Shown here: in pieces, positions 53,105-61,974 of the stretch
Layout of the letters: every line of letters begins with the position of its first letter
How positions within the stretch are numbered: the stretch's first letter is position 1
NCBI RefSeq assembly: GCF_001613445.1
Contig: NZ_BDCJ01000003.1
Coordinates: forward strand, 555,645-619,644
Length of the DNA stretch: 64,000 bases
Source of the DNA: Nocardia grenadensis NBRC 108939
GTDB lineage: Bacteria > Actinomycetota > Actinomycetes > Mycobacteriales > Mycobacteriaceae
Direction: 5' to 3'
Position numbers and translations under genes: made by a program
The notes under the pieces: generated by a model
The model's database searches: none
The model's input: only the letters and a program-made list of their open reading frames with translations
Told to the model about the DNA's origin: nothing

Positions 53105-53686
53105 ATGATCCCCCCACCGAGCAGATACCCCACCGCCGTGACACGGCTGTGGAACCTGCGTCCGTGGCGCGACAGCCCGCTGCTCCGCCGCGGGGACCGC
53201 CTCCTGGCCTGGCTCGTATGCGGCGTACTACTCGTCACCGCCGCGGCGATCCCGATTGCGGCAGCGATCGGCATCGACACCCACCGGGCGCTCAGCGCAG
53301 CCGCCGCCGAGGCGGCCGCCGAACGGCACCGCGTGCCCGCGACGCTCCGGGAATCCGCGCCCGCCCCCAACGAATACGATCTGTACCCCACGATCCAGGC
53401 CACCTGGTTCGCCGCCGGCGCCCAGCACACCGGCAAGGTGAACGCCCCGCCCGGCTATCGCCGAGGTGAGGTCATCGATATCTGGGTGGAGCGGGACGGC
53501 ACGTACACCACCGCACCTCCGAACGATTCGTCGGTCCTGTTCGACTCGGTCCTCGTCGGACTGTTCGCCTGGAGCGCGCCGGGCTTGCTCTGCGCCGTGC
53601 CGACCGCGCTCACCGCCTGCCGCCTCCGGCTACGCCGAATGAAGCAGTGGGATATCGAGTGGGCTCGACTCCACGCCGGGTTCTGA
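53105..53686 (+). CDS. Rv1733c-like two-helix membrane protein
   Basis: A 193-residue protein with two membrane segments: LLAWLVCGVLLVTAAAIPIAAAIGI (about residues 33-57) and SVLFDSVLVGLFAWSAPGLLCAVPTALTAC (about 143-172). Between them is a soluble loop with YPTIQATWFAAGAQHTGKV, GYRRGEVIDIWVERDGTYTTAPP. This layout matches the actinobacterial family of Rv1733c, a DosR-regulated protein of unknown function in M. tuberculosis. It lies close to the hibernation factor gene, which suggests a small dormancy or hypoxia locus. Confidence 0.8.
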   Translation: MIPPPSRYPTAVTRLWNLRPWRDSPLLRRGDRLLAWLVCGVLLVTAAAIPIAAAIGIDTHRALSAAAAEAAAERHRVPATLRESAPAPNEYDLYPTIQATWFAAGAQHTGKVNAPPGYRRGEVIDIWVERDGTYTTAPPNDSSVLFDSVLVGLFAWSAPGLLCAVPTALTACRLRLRRMKQWDIEWARLHAGF

Positions 53687-53820
53687 GCTCCCGGGTGCGT
53701 GCTCCACCTCGCCCGGCGACCGCGGCAACTGTTCGCCCAGCGTCTCGGTAAACGCCGACGGGCGCCTCCGACCCCTCGCGACCTTGATCACATTCGTCGC
53801 CCGGTGCTCGACTCGGGATG

Positions 53821-53860
53821 GTGAACACTGGTTCACTCATCGGGGTGAACACTTGTTCAC
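53821..53860 (+). promoter_or_regulatory. Two tandem GTGAAC-N4-GTTCAC palindromes upstream of the MFS-TetR operon
   Basis: GTGAACACTGGTTCAC (53821-53836) and GTGAACACTTGTTCAC (53845-53860) are perfect six-base-arm inverted repeats, 24 bases centre to centre, ending 20 bases before the MFS start. They are best explained as operators of the TetR protein encoded at the end of the operon. The core GAAC-N4-GTTC is also that of actinobacterial LexA boxes. Confidence 0.8.
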
Positions 53861-53880
53861 GCCGAGGAAGGGGTTTCTGT

Positions 53881-55869
53881 GTGAGCGCGCCAGTCCGAGT
53901 CGAAGGCGCACGGAGCTGGACCGTGATGGCGACCCTGGCACTCACCGGCACCGTTGTCTCCCTCCAGCAAACGCTCGTCCTCCCACTCCTCCCCGATCTT
54001 CCCGGCCTGCTGAACACAACCGCCGACAACGCGTCGTGGCTGGTGACCGCGACCTTGCTCTTCGGTGCGGTCTCGATTCCCACCGTCACCAGGCTCGCCG
54101 ATATGTTCGGGAAAAAGCGGATGATGATGGTGGCACTCGCCATCATGGTCCTCGGCTCGGTACTCGGCGCCGTCAGTACCGCCCTCATCCCGATAATCAT
54201 CGCTCGCGCGTTACAGGGTGTCGGACTGTCCCTCATACCCGTGGGTATTGCGATTCTCCGGGACGAGCTACCGCGCGATCGCATGCCGCTCGGTGTCGCG
54301 CTGATGAGTGCCAGCCTGGCGATCGGTTCCGGCGCGGGGCTCCCCCTGTCCGGTCTGATTGCAGCGCATTTGGACTGGCATGCCATCTTCTGGGTTACCG
54401 GCGTAGTGGGAGTGGTCGTTCTCGCCGCCGTCTGGCGGGTGATCCGCGAGTCGCCGGTCAAGACCGGTGGATCGTTCGACTATCGGGGCGCGATCATCGG
54501 TTCGGTCGCCCTGACAGCGGTAATGCTGGCGTTGTCCAAAGGCGCGCATTGGGGCTGGACCTCGGGTATCACCCTGACCATGGTCGGCGCGGGCGCGGCC
54601 CTCCTCATCGCCTGGGTACCGCTCGAACTCCGGGTCCGCAATCCACTGGTCAATGTGCGAATCGCAGCCCGTCCGGCTGTCCTGCTGGCCAACGTGGCCT
54701 CGCTACTGCTGGGCTTCGCCATGTTCGCGAATATGCTCGTCACCACCCAATTGCTCCAATTGCCGGTCGGTTCCGGTTACGGGCTCGGATACGACATCTT
54801 GAACACCGGGCTGTGGATGGCACCCATCGCCCTGGTCTTCGGCGCGATGGCGCCGGTATCCGCGAAGATCCTGCGCCGATACGGCCCGGTGGCGACCCTG
54901 CTCACCGGAACACTCGTGATGGCGGGTTCCTATGTGGCTCGCGTGTACCTCAGCGACAATCTCTGGCAGATAGTCGTGGGCTCGGTACTGGTGGCCGCCG
55001 GGACATCGATGACCTACGCCGCCCTTCCCACGCTGATCATGCGCGCCGTTCCACTGACGGAATCGGCGTCCGCGAACGGACTGAACACCCTGTTGCGGTA
55101 CATCGGCACGGCATTGTCCAGCGCGGTCATGGCCGCGGTGGCCACCATGAGTACGGTCCGAGTCGCCGACGAGGTATTTCCCAGCTTCGCGGCCTTCACC
55201 GTGATCTTCTGGGTTTCCGCGGGTGCCTGCGTCGTCACAGCGGTCATCGCGTTGGCCATGACCGGACTTCGCGAGACACCGGACGAGAACAGCGAGGAAG
55301 TCGACAAATCCGAGCATCCGCACGAGGCGGTGGCCGGCGGGAAAGTGATCAGCCGGTCGAAGCGCCCGATCGGTCACGCGGTCGTCACCGTGTTCACACC
55401 GTCCGCCGACCACGTCGATTGGAGTCAGGTGGACTCGGCGGGCCACTTCTCGGTCGCCGTACCCGGCCCGGGCCGCTATCTTCTGGTCACCGCGGCCGAC
55501 GGATGGGCACCGGACTCCCGTTTGGTGGACATCGACGCCGGCGGCAGAATCGAGGCGATAGTGCTGAAGGAACGGCTGATGATGGCGGGCACAGTGGTCG
55601 ATGCGAGCGGGCCGGTGGACGGTGTCAATGTGGTACTCACCCGGCACACAGGCGAAGCTGTCGGGACCACCAAGACCGGTGCGACCGGAGATTACCAACT
55701 GCCACTTCCGCAGAACGGGAGATACATCATCACCGCGTTCACGAGTTCCTCGTCCACCGCCCGCGCGATCACGATCTGGGGCTCGGCTCGTCACCTCGAC
55801 CTCGAGCTGCTCGAACCCACCGCGCGGCCACCCGCCACATCGCACGCCGACACGGTATCCGCGCGGTGA
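53881..55869 (+). CDS. MFS exporter with C-terminal carboxypeptidase-regulatory-like domains
   Basis: GTG 53881 has GAAGGGG eight bases upstream; the product has 662 residues. The first 470 or so form an MFS drug-type transporter (SLQQTLVLPLLPDLPGLL, DMFGKKRMMMVALAIMVLGS, LIPVGIAILRDELPRDRMPLGVALM). The last 190 or so are soluble: two beta-rich repeats with GHFSVAVPGPGRYLLVTAADGWAP and TGDYQLPLPQNGRYIITAF, of the carboxypeptidase-regulatory/Cna-B type. The tail may help bind substrate or an envelope partner. It shares GTGA with the downstream tetR gene and has two palindromes in its leader. Confidence 0.9.
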   Translation: MSAPVRVEGARSWTVMATLALTGTVVSLQQTLVLPLLPDLPGLLNTTADNASWLVTATLLFGAVSIPTVTRLADMFGKKRMMMVALAIMVLGSVLGAVSTALIPIIIARALQGVGLSLIPVGIAILRDELPRDRMPLGVALMSASLAIGSGAGLPLSGLIAAHLDWHAIFWVTGVVGVVVLAAVWRVIRESPVKTGGSFDYRGAIIGSVALTAVMLALSKGAHWGWTSGITLTMVGAGAALLIAWVPLELRVRNPLVNVRIAARPAVLLANVASLLLGFAMFANMLVTTQLLQLPVGSGYGLGYDILNTGLWMAPIALVFGAMAPVSAKILRRYGPVATLLTGTLVMAGSYVARVYLSDNLWQIVVGSVLVAAGTSMTYAALPTLIMRAVPLTESASANGLNTLLRYIGTALSSAVMAAVATMSTVRVADEVFPSFAAFTVIFWVSAGACVVTAVIALAMTGLRETPDENSEEVDKSEHPHEAVAGGKVISRSKRPIGHAVVTVFTPSADHVDWSQVDSAGHFSVAVPGPGRYLLVTAADGWAPDSRLVDIDAGGRIEAIVLKERLMMAGTVVDASGPVDGVNVVLTRHTGEAVGTTKTGATGDYQLPLPQNGRYIITAFTSSSSTARAITIWGSARHLDLELLEPTARPPATSHADTVSAR

Positions 55870-56429
55870 CCCGAGCCAGGGACGCCGCGCTGGCGGCGGC
55901 GTCGAAACTGTTCGCGGAGCGCGGATACCGACAAGTGACCATCCGCGATATCGCGTTGGCCGCGGAGCTGTCGCCGGCCATGGTCATGAAAGTGGTGGGC
56001 AGCAAGGAGAAACTCTTCCACGAGGTGGCCGAATTCCAGCCACTCGATCTCACCGGGATACCCCATGAGGAACTCGGCCGGACCCTGGTCGGAAACATCA
56101 TCCAACGCATGCGGGCAAACGCGGTGGAACCTTTGGGTCGCGCGATCATGCTGCGACTCACCGCCCCGGATCCCCACACGATCCAGGAAAAGTTCACCGG
56201 CGGCTACTTCGACGCGCTGACCGAACGGCTCGGCGGCGGTGCGGAGGCCGAGTTGCGGTCCGAGCTGGCAGTGAGTGCGCTGATGGGCCTCGCCGCCACG
56301 CTGCGAATCTTCGAAGCCCCCCACTCGGCCGCACGGTCCGACCAGGTGCTGCTACGTTACGGCGATATCGTCCAGCGGCTATTGGACGGAGAGAGCTCGA
56401 CCGAGCCCGATCGCCCGAACTCACCGTAG
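55866..56429 (+). CDS. TetR-family transcriptional regulator
   Basis: The GTG overlaps the MFS stop (GTGA). The 187-residue protein has the TetR helix-turn-helix near the N-terminus: AASKLFAERGYRQVTIRDIALAAELSPAMVMKVVGSKEKLFHEV. The rest is a helical ligand domain with no recognisable ligand signature. It is the obvious repressor of the MFS operon through the two GTGAAC-N4-GTTCAC palindromes. Confidence 0.92.
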   Translation: MTRARDAALAAASKLFAERGYRQVTIRDIALAAELSPAMVMKVVGSKEKLFHEVAEFQPLDLTGIPHEELGRTLVGNIIQRMRANAVEPLGRAIMLRLTAPDPHTIQEKFTGGYFDALTERLGGGAEAELRSELAVSALMGLAATLRIFEAPHSAARSDQVLLRYGDIVQRLLDGESSTEPDRPNSP

Positions 56430-56520
56430 CGACCGGGGAAGGTGCAGCCGTTCCACCGGCATATGACCTCATGGCGACCAGTTGCCCCTTCCCCCGGTCG
56501 GAGGACCATCCGCTGCTAGT

Positions 56521-56536
56521 GTGAACATATGTTCGA
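56521..56536 (+). promoter_or_regulatory. SOS (LexA) box overlapping the dinB start codon
   Basis: GTGAACATATGTTCGA contains GAAC-ATAT-GTTC, the core of the actinobacterial/Bacillus-type LexA box. The ATG used as dinB start (56529-56531) lies in the centre of the box, implying a leaderless or very short-leader transcript, or a start further downstream. Confidence 0.65.
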
Positions 56537-57818
56537 ATACGGTCGGGCATCTCCCGCTCCGGGACCACCCGCGGCCCCTGCGGAGATCGTCCCGCTCGAA
56601 CGATCGCCCCGGCGTCCCCGGATCGCCGCCCGGGATCACGCGTCGATCCTGCACGCAGATCTGGATTCCTTCTATGCCTCGGTGGAGCAGCGGGATCAAC
56701 CCCTGCTGCGCGGCAGACCGGTACTGGTGGGCGGTGGAGTCGTCCTGGCCGCCAGCTATGAGGCCAAGGCCGCGGGCGTCCGCACACCGATGAACATCGG
56801 CAAGGCGTTGAGCCTGTGCCCGGACGCGATGGTGGTCCCGCCGCGGATGTCGGTCTATGCCGAAGCCAGCCGGTCGGTGTTCGAGATCTTCGCCGATACC
56901 ACCCCGATCGTGGAGGGGATATCGATCGACGAGGCGTTCCTCGATGTCGCGGGACTGCGCCGCATCGCGGGTGAACCGCAGGCCATTGCCGCCGGGCTGC
57001 GGGCGCGGGTGCGACGGGAGGTCGGTCTGCCGATCTCGGTCGGTATCGCGGGGACGAAATTCCTGGCCAAGGTGGCCAGCGCGGTCGCGAAACCGGACGG
57101 GTTGCTGCGGGTGGAACCGGCCGACGAGCTCGGGTTCCTGCATCCGCTGCCGGTACACCGGCTGTGGGGTGTGGGCCCGGTGACCGAACGCGCCCTGCGT
57201 GCGCACGGTATCGACCGGATCGGGCAGCTGGCGGAGCTGGGCGAAGCGGATCTGCGGCCGATCGTCGGCACGGCGGCGGCCCGGCATCTGCACGCCCTAT
57301 CCTGGGCGCGCGATCCACGGCGGGTGGAGACGGGGCGGCGGCGACGGTCCCTCGGTGCGCAACGCGCACTGGGCCGCCGGCCGCACCCGCCCGCGGAGAT
57401 CGAGGCGTATCTGCACGGTCTCACCGACCGGCTCGGCGGTCGACTACGCGCCGCCCGGCGGAGCTGCCGCACGGTGGTGCTACGGATGCGTTTCGACGAT
57501 TTCACCCGCGCCACCCGGTCGCGCACCCTGCCCGCGGCCACCGACCATACCGAGACGATCCTGCGTGCTGCCCGGAGCCTGCTGACCGAGGCGATGCCGA
57601 TGATCGCCACACGCGGCCTCACCCTGATCGGGCTGGCGTTGACGAATCTGGAGAACGCCGACCCCGGACAGCTCTCCCTGCCGTTCGACCAGGAGCCCGC
57701 CCCGGCGCTGGACACCACCCTGGACGCACTACGCGACCGGTTCGGCTCCGGGGTGGTCACCCGCGCCGCGCTGCTACGGCACGGCGAAGGTTTATCGGTG
57801 CCGTTGCTTCCGGACTGA
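56529..57818 (+). CDS. dinB: DNA polymerase IV (Y-family, DinB)
   Basis: A 429-residue translesion polymerase. The catalytic palm starts ILHADLDSFYASVEQRD, with ISIDEAFLDV as the second acidic motif; GVRTPMNIGKALSLCP, VGIAGTKFLAKVASAVAKPDG and LWGVGPVTERAL follow. The little-finger domain ends in QLSLPFD (about nt 57669-57689), a sliding-clamp-binding motif, so it should be recruited by the beta clamp like DinB1 of mycobacteria. The start codon lies within an SOS box. An N-terminal Pro-rich extension of about 35 residues precedes the palm. Confidence 0.93.
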   Translation: MFEYGRASPAPGPPAAPAEIVPLERSPRRPRIAARDHASILHADLDSFYASVEQRDQPLLRGRPVLVGGGVVLAASYEAKAAGVRTPMNIGKALSLCPDAMVVPPRMSVYAEASRSVFEIFADTTPIVEGISIDEAFLDVAGLRRIAGEPQAIAAGLRARVRREVGLPISVGIAGTKFLAKVASAVAKPDGLLRVEPADELGFLHPLPVHRLWGVGPVTERALRAHGIDRIGQLAELGEADLRPIVGTAAARHLHALSWARDPRRVETGRRRRSLGAQRALGRRPHPPAEIEAYLHGLTDRLGGRLRAARRSCRTVVLRMRFDDFTRATRSRTLPAATDHTETILRAARSLLTEAMPMIATRGLTLIGLALTNLENADPGQLSLPFDQEPAPALDTTLDALRDRFGSGVVTRAALLRHGEGLSVPLLPD

Positions 57819-57995
57819 TCCGAGCAAGTTCATCGATCGGCCCGATGTGGCGCTGCCGCGGTTCGGGCCGAATACGACCGCTACTCGCCGAGAGCATCGG
57901 ACGCGTGCGCATTCGATGCCGCGACCGGCCGGGCCGCATCTGGACGTTTGTTCAACAGTGTGGTTCGCTGCCAGTCGAGCAGGAAGGACATCTCG

Positions 57996-60101
57996 ATGGT
58001 GGCAACCTCCGAAATACGGTCCGCGGCGCGTCCCACGGAATCCGACCGTGCGGCGCTCCCCCGCCGCACGGTGCTGGCGGGAGCGGCGGCCGGAACGGTC
58101 GCGCTGGGCGCGCTCACCGCGACCGCACCGGGTCTCGGTGCGCAGTTCGCCGCCACCGCACAGGCCGCACCCGGCGGCTACCTCGTGGGCCTGGGTATCT
58201 CCGATATCACCGGTCCCGCCGCGGAATGCGGCATGATGGGCTACTCCCAGCAGGATCAGACCACCGCGGGCATCCACCTGCGCCCCCGCGCTCGCGCGTT
58301 CGTCGTCGCCTCCGGGTCGGAGCGGGTCGTCTTCGCCGTCGCCGAGAACGCGATGATCTTCCAGTCGGTGCACCGCGGCGTGCTCACCGAACTGGGTCGC
58401 CGTTTCGGCGATCTGTACACCGAACGCAATGTCCTGCTCACGTCGACACATTCGCACGCGGTCTGCGGCGGGGCCGCCCACGACTACGCCTACAACCTGT
58501 CGATTCTCGGGTTCAAGCAGCAGGTGTACGACGCCGAGGTGAACGGACTCGTCGAAGCCATCGCGGCCGCGCATGCCGACCTCTCCCCCGGGACGCTCGC
58601 CCTCGGCCGCGCCGAACTGCGCAACGCCAGCGTGAACCGGTCCCGGGTCGCCTTCGACCGTAACCCCGCCGCGGACCGGGCGCACTTCCCGGACGCCATC
58701 GATCCGGCGGTCACCACGGTATCGATCAGGAAGGCCGGTGAAGAGGTCGGCGCGATCACCTGGTTCGCCACCCACAACACCTCGATGACGAACAAGAACC
58801 GGCTGATCAGCTCGGACAACAAGGGTTACGCGGCATTCGCCTGCGAGCACACCGACCACGGCGTGCGCTATCTGGACGGCGCACCGGGTTACCTCGCCGC
58901 CTTCGCCCAGACCAATGCCGGCGATATGTCGCCGAATCTGGATCTGCGGCCCGGGTCGGGGCCGACCGGCAACGAGTTCGACAACACCCGCATTCTCGGT
59001 GAGCGCCAGCACGATGCCGCCCGCACGGCGGTCGCGGCCGCGAACCCCATGAACGGGCCGGTGGACTCGGTGTTCTGCTACATCGACCTGTCCGATATCG
59101 CGGTCGACGGACGGTTCACGCCCGACGGCGCCGCCCGCCGCACCGCCCCGCCCGCCGCGGGTGTGTCGTTGCTCGCCGGGAGTGTCGAGGACGGTCCGGG
59201 CCTGCCGGGCGGCCCGATTCCGGAGGGCGTGCGCAACCCCTTCCTCGACTTCCTCGGCGACCCGCATCAGCCCGCACCCGGCTGGCTGGCCGATGCCCAG
59301 GCGCCCAAGGCGATCGCGGTGCCGTTCGATCTGCTGCCACCGGCACCGTGGGTGCCCAGTGTGGTGCCGATCCAGATCGTCCGCCTCGGCGAGTTGTATC
59401 TGGCGGCGGCCGGTGGCGAGTTCACCATTGTGGCCGGCCTGCGGGTGCGCCGGGCGGTGGCGGCGGCACTCGGGGTCGAACTGGATCAGGTACTGCTCCA
59501 GGGGTACGCCAACGCCTACCACGAATACGTCACAACCCCGGAGGAATACGACGCGCAGCAGTACGAGGGCGCGTCCACCCTGTTCGGCCGGTACACGTTG
59601 CCCGCCTACCAGCAGGAATTCACGCGGCTGGCCACCGCGCTCGCCACCGGCGCGGCCGTCGACCGGGGCCCGGCCCCGCGCGACCTCTCGCATCTGCAAC
59701 CAGACTTCGTCCCCGCCCCCGGCCCCGATACCGCCCTGCCGGGACACGATTTCGGCGCCGTACTCACCCCGCCGGCCCCGCACTACACCCGCGGTACCCG
59801 GGCCGAGGTGGAATTCGTCTCCGCCCACCCGAAACACAATCCCCGCCGCAACGGCACCTTCCTCGAAGCGCAGCGGCTGGTGAACGGGACCTGGGTGCGG
59901 GTCGCGAACGAAGGTGAGTGGGCCGTGCGCTTCCACTGGAGCACTCGCGGCCCGGGTATCTCGGTGGCATCCTTCACCTGGGACATCCCCACCGATACCG
60001 TGCCGGGGCGGCATCGTTTCGTGCACTTCGCCGATCGGCTCACGCCCGACGGCCGCCTGGAGCCGATTGTGGGGACCAGCACCGAGTTCGATATTGCCTG
60101 A
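57996..60101 (+). CDS. Secreted neutral/alkaline ceramidase
   Basis: ATG 57996 has GGAAGGA upstream; the product has 701 residues. The leader has Arg23-Arg24, a hydrophobic stretch and AQAAPG, a Tat signal with cleavage near residue 58. The enzyme domain begins YLVGLGISDITGPAAECGMMGYS, has the zinc-region motif TSTHSHAVCGG and the nucleophile region QTNAGDMSPNLDL, as in neutral ceramidases, which split ceramide into sphingosine and fatty acid. A C-terminal immunoglobulin-like domain (about the last 150 residues) follows. Actinomycetes have little sphingolipid of their own, so host or fungal sphingolipids are the likely substrate. Confidence 0.92.
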   Translation: MVATSEIRSAARPTESDRAALPRRTVLAGAAAGTVALGALTATAPGLGAQFAATAQAAPGGYLVGLGISDITGPAAECGMMGYSQQDQTTAGIHLRPRARAFVVASGSERVVFAVAENAMIFQSVHRGVLTELGRRFGDLYTERNVLLTSTHSHAVCGGAAHDYAYNLSILGFKQQVYDAEVNGLVEAIAAAHADLSPGTLALGRAELRNASVNRSRVAFDRNPAADRAHFPDAIDPAVTTVSIRKAGEEVGAITWFATHNTSMTNKNRLISSDNKGYAAFACEHTDHGVRYLDGAPGYLAAFAQTNAGDMSPNLDLRPGSGPTGNEFDNTRILGERQHDAARTAVAAANPMNGPVDSVFCYIDLSDIAVDGRFTPDGAARRTAPPAAGVSLLAGSVEDGPGLPGGPIPEGVRNPFLDFLGDPHQPAPGWLADAQAPKAIAVPFDLLPPAPWVPSVVPIQIVRLGELYLAAAGGEFTIVAGLRVRRAVAAALGVELDQVLLQGYANAYHEYVTTPEEYDAQQYEGASTLFGRYTLPAYQQEFTRLATALATGAAVDRGPAPRDLSHLQPDFVPAPGPDTALPGHDFGAVLTPPAPHYTRGTRAEVEFVSAHPKHNPRRNGTFLEAQRLVNGTWVRVANEGEWAVRFHWSTRGPGISVASFTWDIPTDTVPGRHRFVHFADRLTPDGRLEPIVGTSTEFDIA

Positions 60102-60104
60102 CAC

Positions 60105-60135
60105 CGCTCGACCGGCATATCGCGGCGGTCGAGCG
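60105..60135. terminator. Bidirectional hairpin terminator between convergent genes
   Basis: CGCTCGACCG and CGGTCGAGCG form a perfect ten-base stem with an 11-base loop, between the stops of the ceramidase (60101) and SDR (60142) genes. There is no T tract, as is common in actinomycetes. Confidence 0.75.
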
Positions 60136-60141
60136 ACCTGG

Positions 60142-60936
60142 TCAGGGCAGGATGGAATCGATGTAGCCGCCGTCCACCCGGACCGCGCCTCCGGTCGTGG
60201 CCGAGGCCTGGTCCGAGGCGAGGTAGACCACCATATTGCCGATCTCGGCCGGTTCGATCAGACGCTGCAGCAGCGAATGCGGGCGATGTTCCAGCATGAA
60301 CCGGTGCTGGGCCTCCTCCCAGGGCAGTTCGGAGCCGACCAGGTCGCGGACGAAATTCTCGACACCGGGCGTATGGGTCGGGCCCGCCATCACGGAATTG
60401 ACGGTGACCCCGGTGCCCGCCGCGGCTTTCGCGTAGCCACGGGTGACGGCGAGCAGCGCGGTTTTGGTGGTGCCGTAGTGCACCATCTCCAGCGGGGTCA
60501 CCACCGCCGAATCGCTGGCGATATTCATGACACGGCCGAAACCCTGCTGCATCATGCCGGGCAGATACATCCGGAGAAGCCGGACGGCGGACAGCACATT
60601 CACCTCGAAGTAGCGCCGCCAATCGTCATCGTCGATCTCGAGCACCGGTTTCGCCTCGAAGATGCCGAGGTTGTTGACGAGAATATCCAGCTCGGGGACC
60701 TTTTCCCGCAGTATTCCGGCCCCCACTGCCGAGGAGAGGTCGGCGGCGACGGCACGCACCGACGCCCCGGATACCTCCTCCAGAATGCGAGTGCGGGCCG
60801 CTTCGGCCTTATCCGGCCCGCGCCCGTTCACGATCACCGACGCGCCGGCCCGCGCCAGCGCGGTGGCGATGGCCAGGCCGATGCCCTGGCTGGAACCCGT
60901 GACCAGTGCATGCCGTCCGGAAAGGTCGATATTCAT
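60142..60936 (-). CDS. Short-chain dehydrogenase/reductase
   Basis: A 264-residue classical SDR from ATG 60936. TGSSQGIG is the cofactor loop, LVNNLGI the structural Asn motif, NIASDSAV holds the catalytic Ser and HYGTTKTAL the Tyr-x-x-x-Lys. The substrate is not readable. Asn-Gly-Arg after the second strand (VIVNGRG) suggests NADP preference. It is 85 bases downstream of the ECF41 sigma factor gene and may share its transcript. The ribosome binding site is poorly spaced, so the start is the least certain part. Confidence 0.88.
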   Translation of the reverse strand: MNIDLSGRHALVTGSSQGIGLAIATALARAGASVIVNGRGPDKAEAARTRILEEVSGASVRAVAADLSSAVGAGILREKVPELDILVNNLGIFEAKPVLEIDDDDWRRYFEVNVLSAVRLLRMYLPGMMQQGFGRVMNIASDSAVVTPLEMVHYGTTKTALLAVTRGYAKAAAGTGVTVNSVMAGPTHTPGVENFVRDLVGSELPWEEAQHRFMLEHRPHSLLQRLIEPAEIGNMVVYLASDQASATTGGAVRVDGGYIDSILP

Positions 60937-61021
60937 CTCCTCATCGTGCCGCAGCACCGCGTGGCGGCCGGGAGCGCCACGCGGGTCACCTGCCAGGTCG
61001 ACACCCCGATGCCGCCGGTGT

Positions 61022-61933
61022 TCACTCCGCCGGATTCGGACCGCCGCACACCCCGCCGAGCTTGTCGGGGTTGACCTGGAAACGCAGTCCGTGAATGCAT
61101 CCACCGGCGATTTCGAAGGTGAGTACACCGATCGGGTGTCCATCGATCGTGCCCAGGATCCCGGTCTCTCCATTGACAGGCACGGTGGCGAGTTCGATAC
61201 CGGCACTGATCGGCTTGGCCAATACACCGATCATCCAGCGCGCCACATGATCGGGCCCGTGGACCGGCCGTCGCGCGGCGGTGATCTTCCCACCGCCATC
61301 GTTCCAGGCGGTGACATCCGGTGCCAATACCTCCATGAGCGCGTTCACGTCTCCCCCGCGGCAGGCCGCGAGGAATCGCTCGATGATCGCCGTGCGGGGC
61401 TGCTCCTCGGTATCGCACCGGGGCCGGCGAGCTCGCACATGTCCTCGGGCACGGTGCGCGATCTGGCGGATGGTGGCCTCGGGTCGCTCCAGATATCCGG
61501 CGATCTCGCCGTACGGGTACCCGAACACCTCGTGCAGGACGAACACCGCACGTTCCACCGGCGTGAGCGTTTCCAGGACCACGAGCAGGGCCATGGACAC
61601 ACTGTCCGCCATCTCGGCTTCCTCCTCGGTCGAGTCCGGCGCCGTGAGCAGGGGTTCGGGCAGCCACGGACCGATATATCGCTCGCGGACCGCGCGCGCC
61701 GAGGTGAGCCGGTTGATCGACAGGTTGGTCACCGTCCGGACCAGGTAAGCCTTCGGGTGCGCGACCCCGGCGCGATCGGCCGCGTTCCAGGTGAGCCAGG
61801 TGTCCTGCAGGGCATCTTCGGCATCGGCCACGCTGCCCAGCATCCGGTAGGCGACGCCGAAGAGCAGGCCCCGATGCTCGCCGAAATGATCCGCCGAGGC
61901 CGCTGTCCCCGCATTGTGCTCGTGGTGTCCCAT
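61022..61933 (-). CDS. sigJ: ECF41-type RNA polymerase sigma factor with SnoaL-like C-terminus (SigJ-like)
   Basis: A 303-residue sigma factor from ATG 61933. Regions 2 and 4 read GVAYRMLGSVADAEDALQDTWLTWN and LTPVERAVFVLHEVFGYPYGEIAGYLERPEATIRQIAHRAR. The linker has WLPEP, and the C-terminal SnoaL-like extension has DGGGK and the terminal NPDKL. These three motifs define group ECF41, in which the extension controls activity in place of an anti-sigma factor. It lies 41 bases downstream of the flavoprotein gene whose promoter fits the ECF41 consensus. Confidence 0.92.
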   Translation of the reverse strand: MGHHEHNAGTAASADHFGEHRGLLFGVAYRMLGSVADAEDALQDTWLTWNAADRAGVAHPKAYLVRTVTNLSINRLTSARAVRERYIGPWLPEPLLTAPDSTEEEAEMADSVSMALLVVLETLTPVERAVFVLHEVFGYPYGEIAGYLERPEATIRQIAHRARGHVRARRPRCDTEEQPRTAIIERFLAACRGGDVNALMEVLAPDVTAWNDGGGKITAARRPVHGPDHVARWMIGVLAKPISAGIELATVPVNGETGILGTIDGHPIGVLTFEIAGGCIHGLRFQVNPDKLGGVCGGPNPAE

Positions 61934-61974
61934 CGTGATCGATTCTGTCCGGTCGCCACCGCGCCAGGGTGATT

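Noticed and set aside
53784..55865. In-frame 5' extension of the tetR gene through the MFS gene
   Set aside because: Only the part after GTG 55866 has TetR sequence; the upstream part is an out-of-frame reading of the MFS gene.
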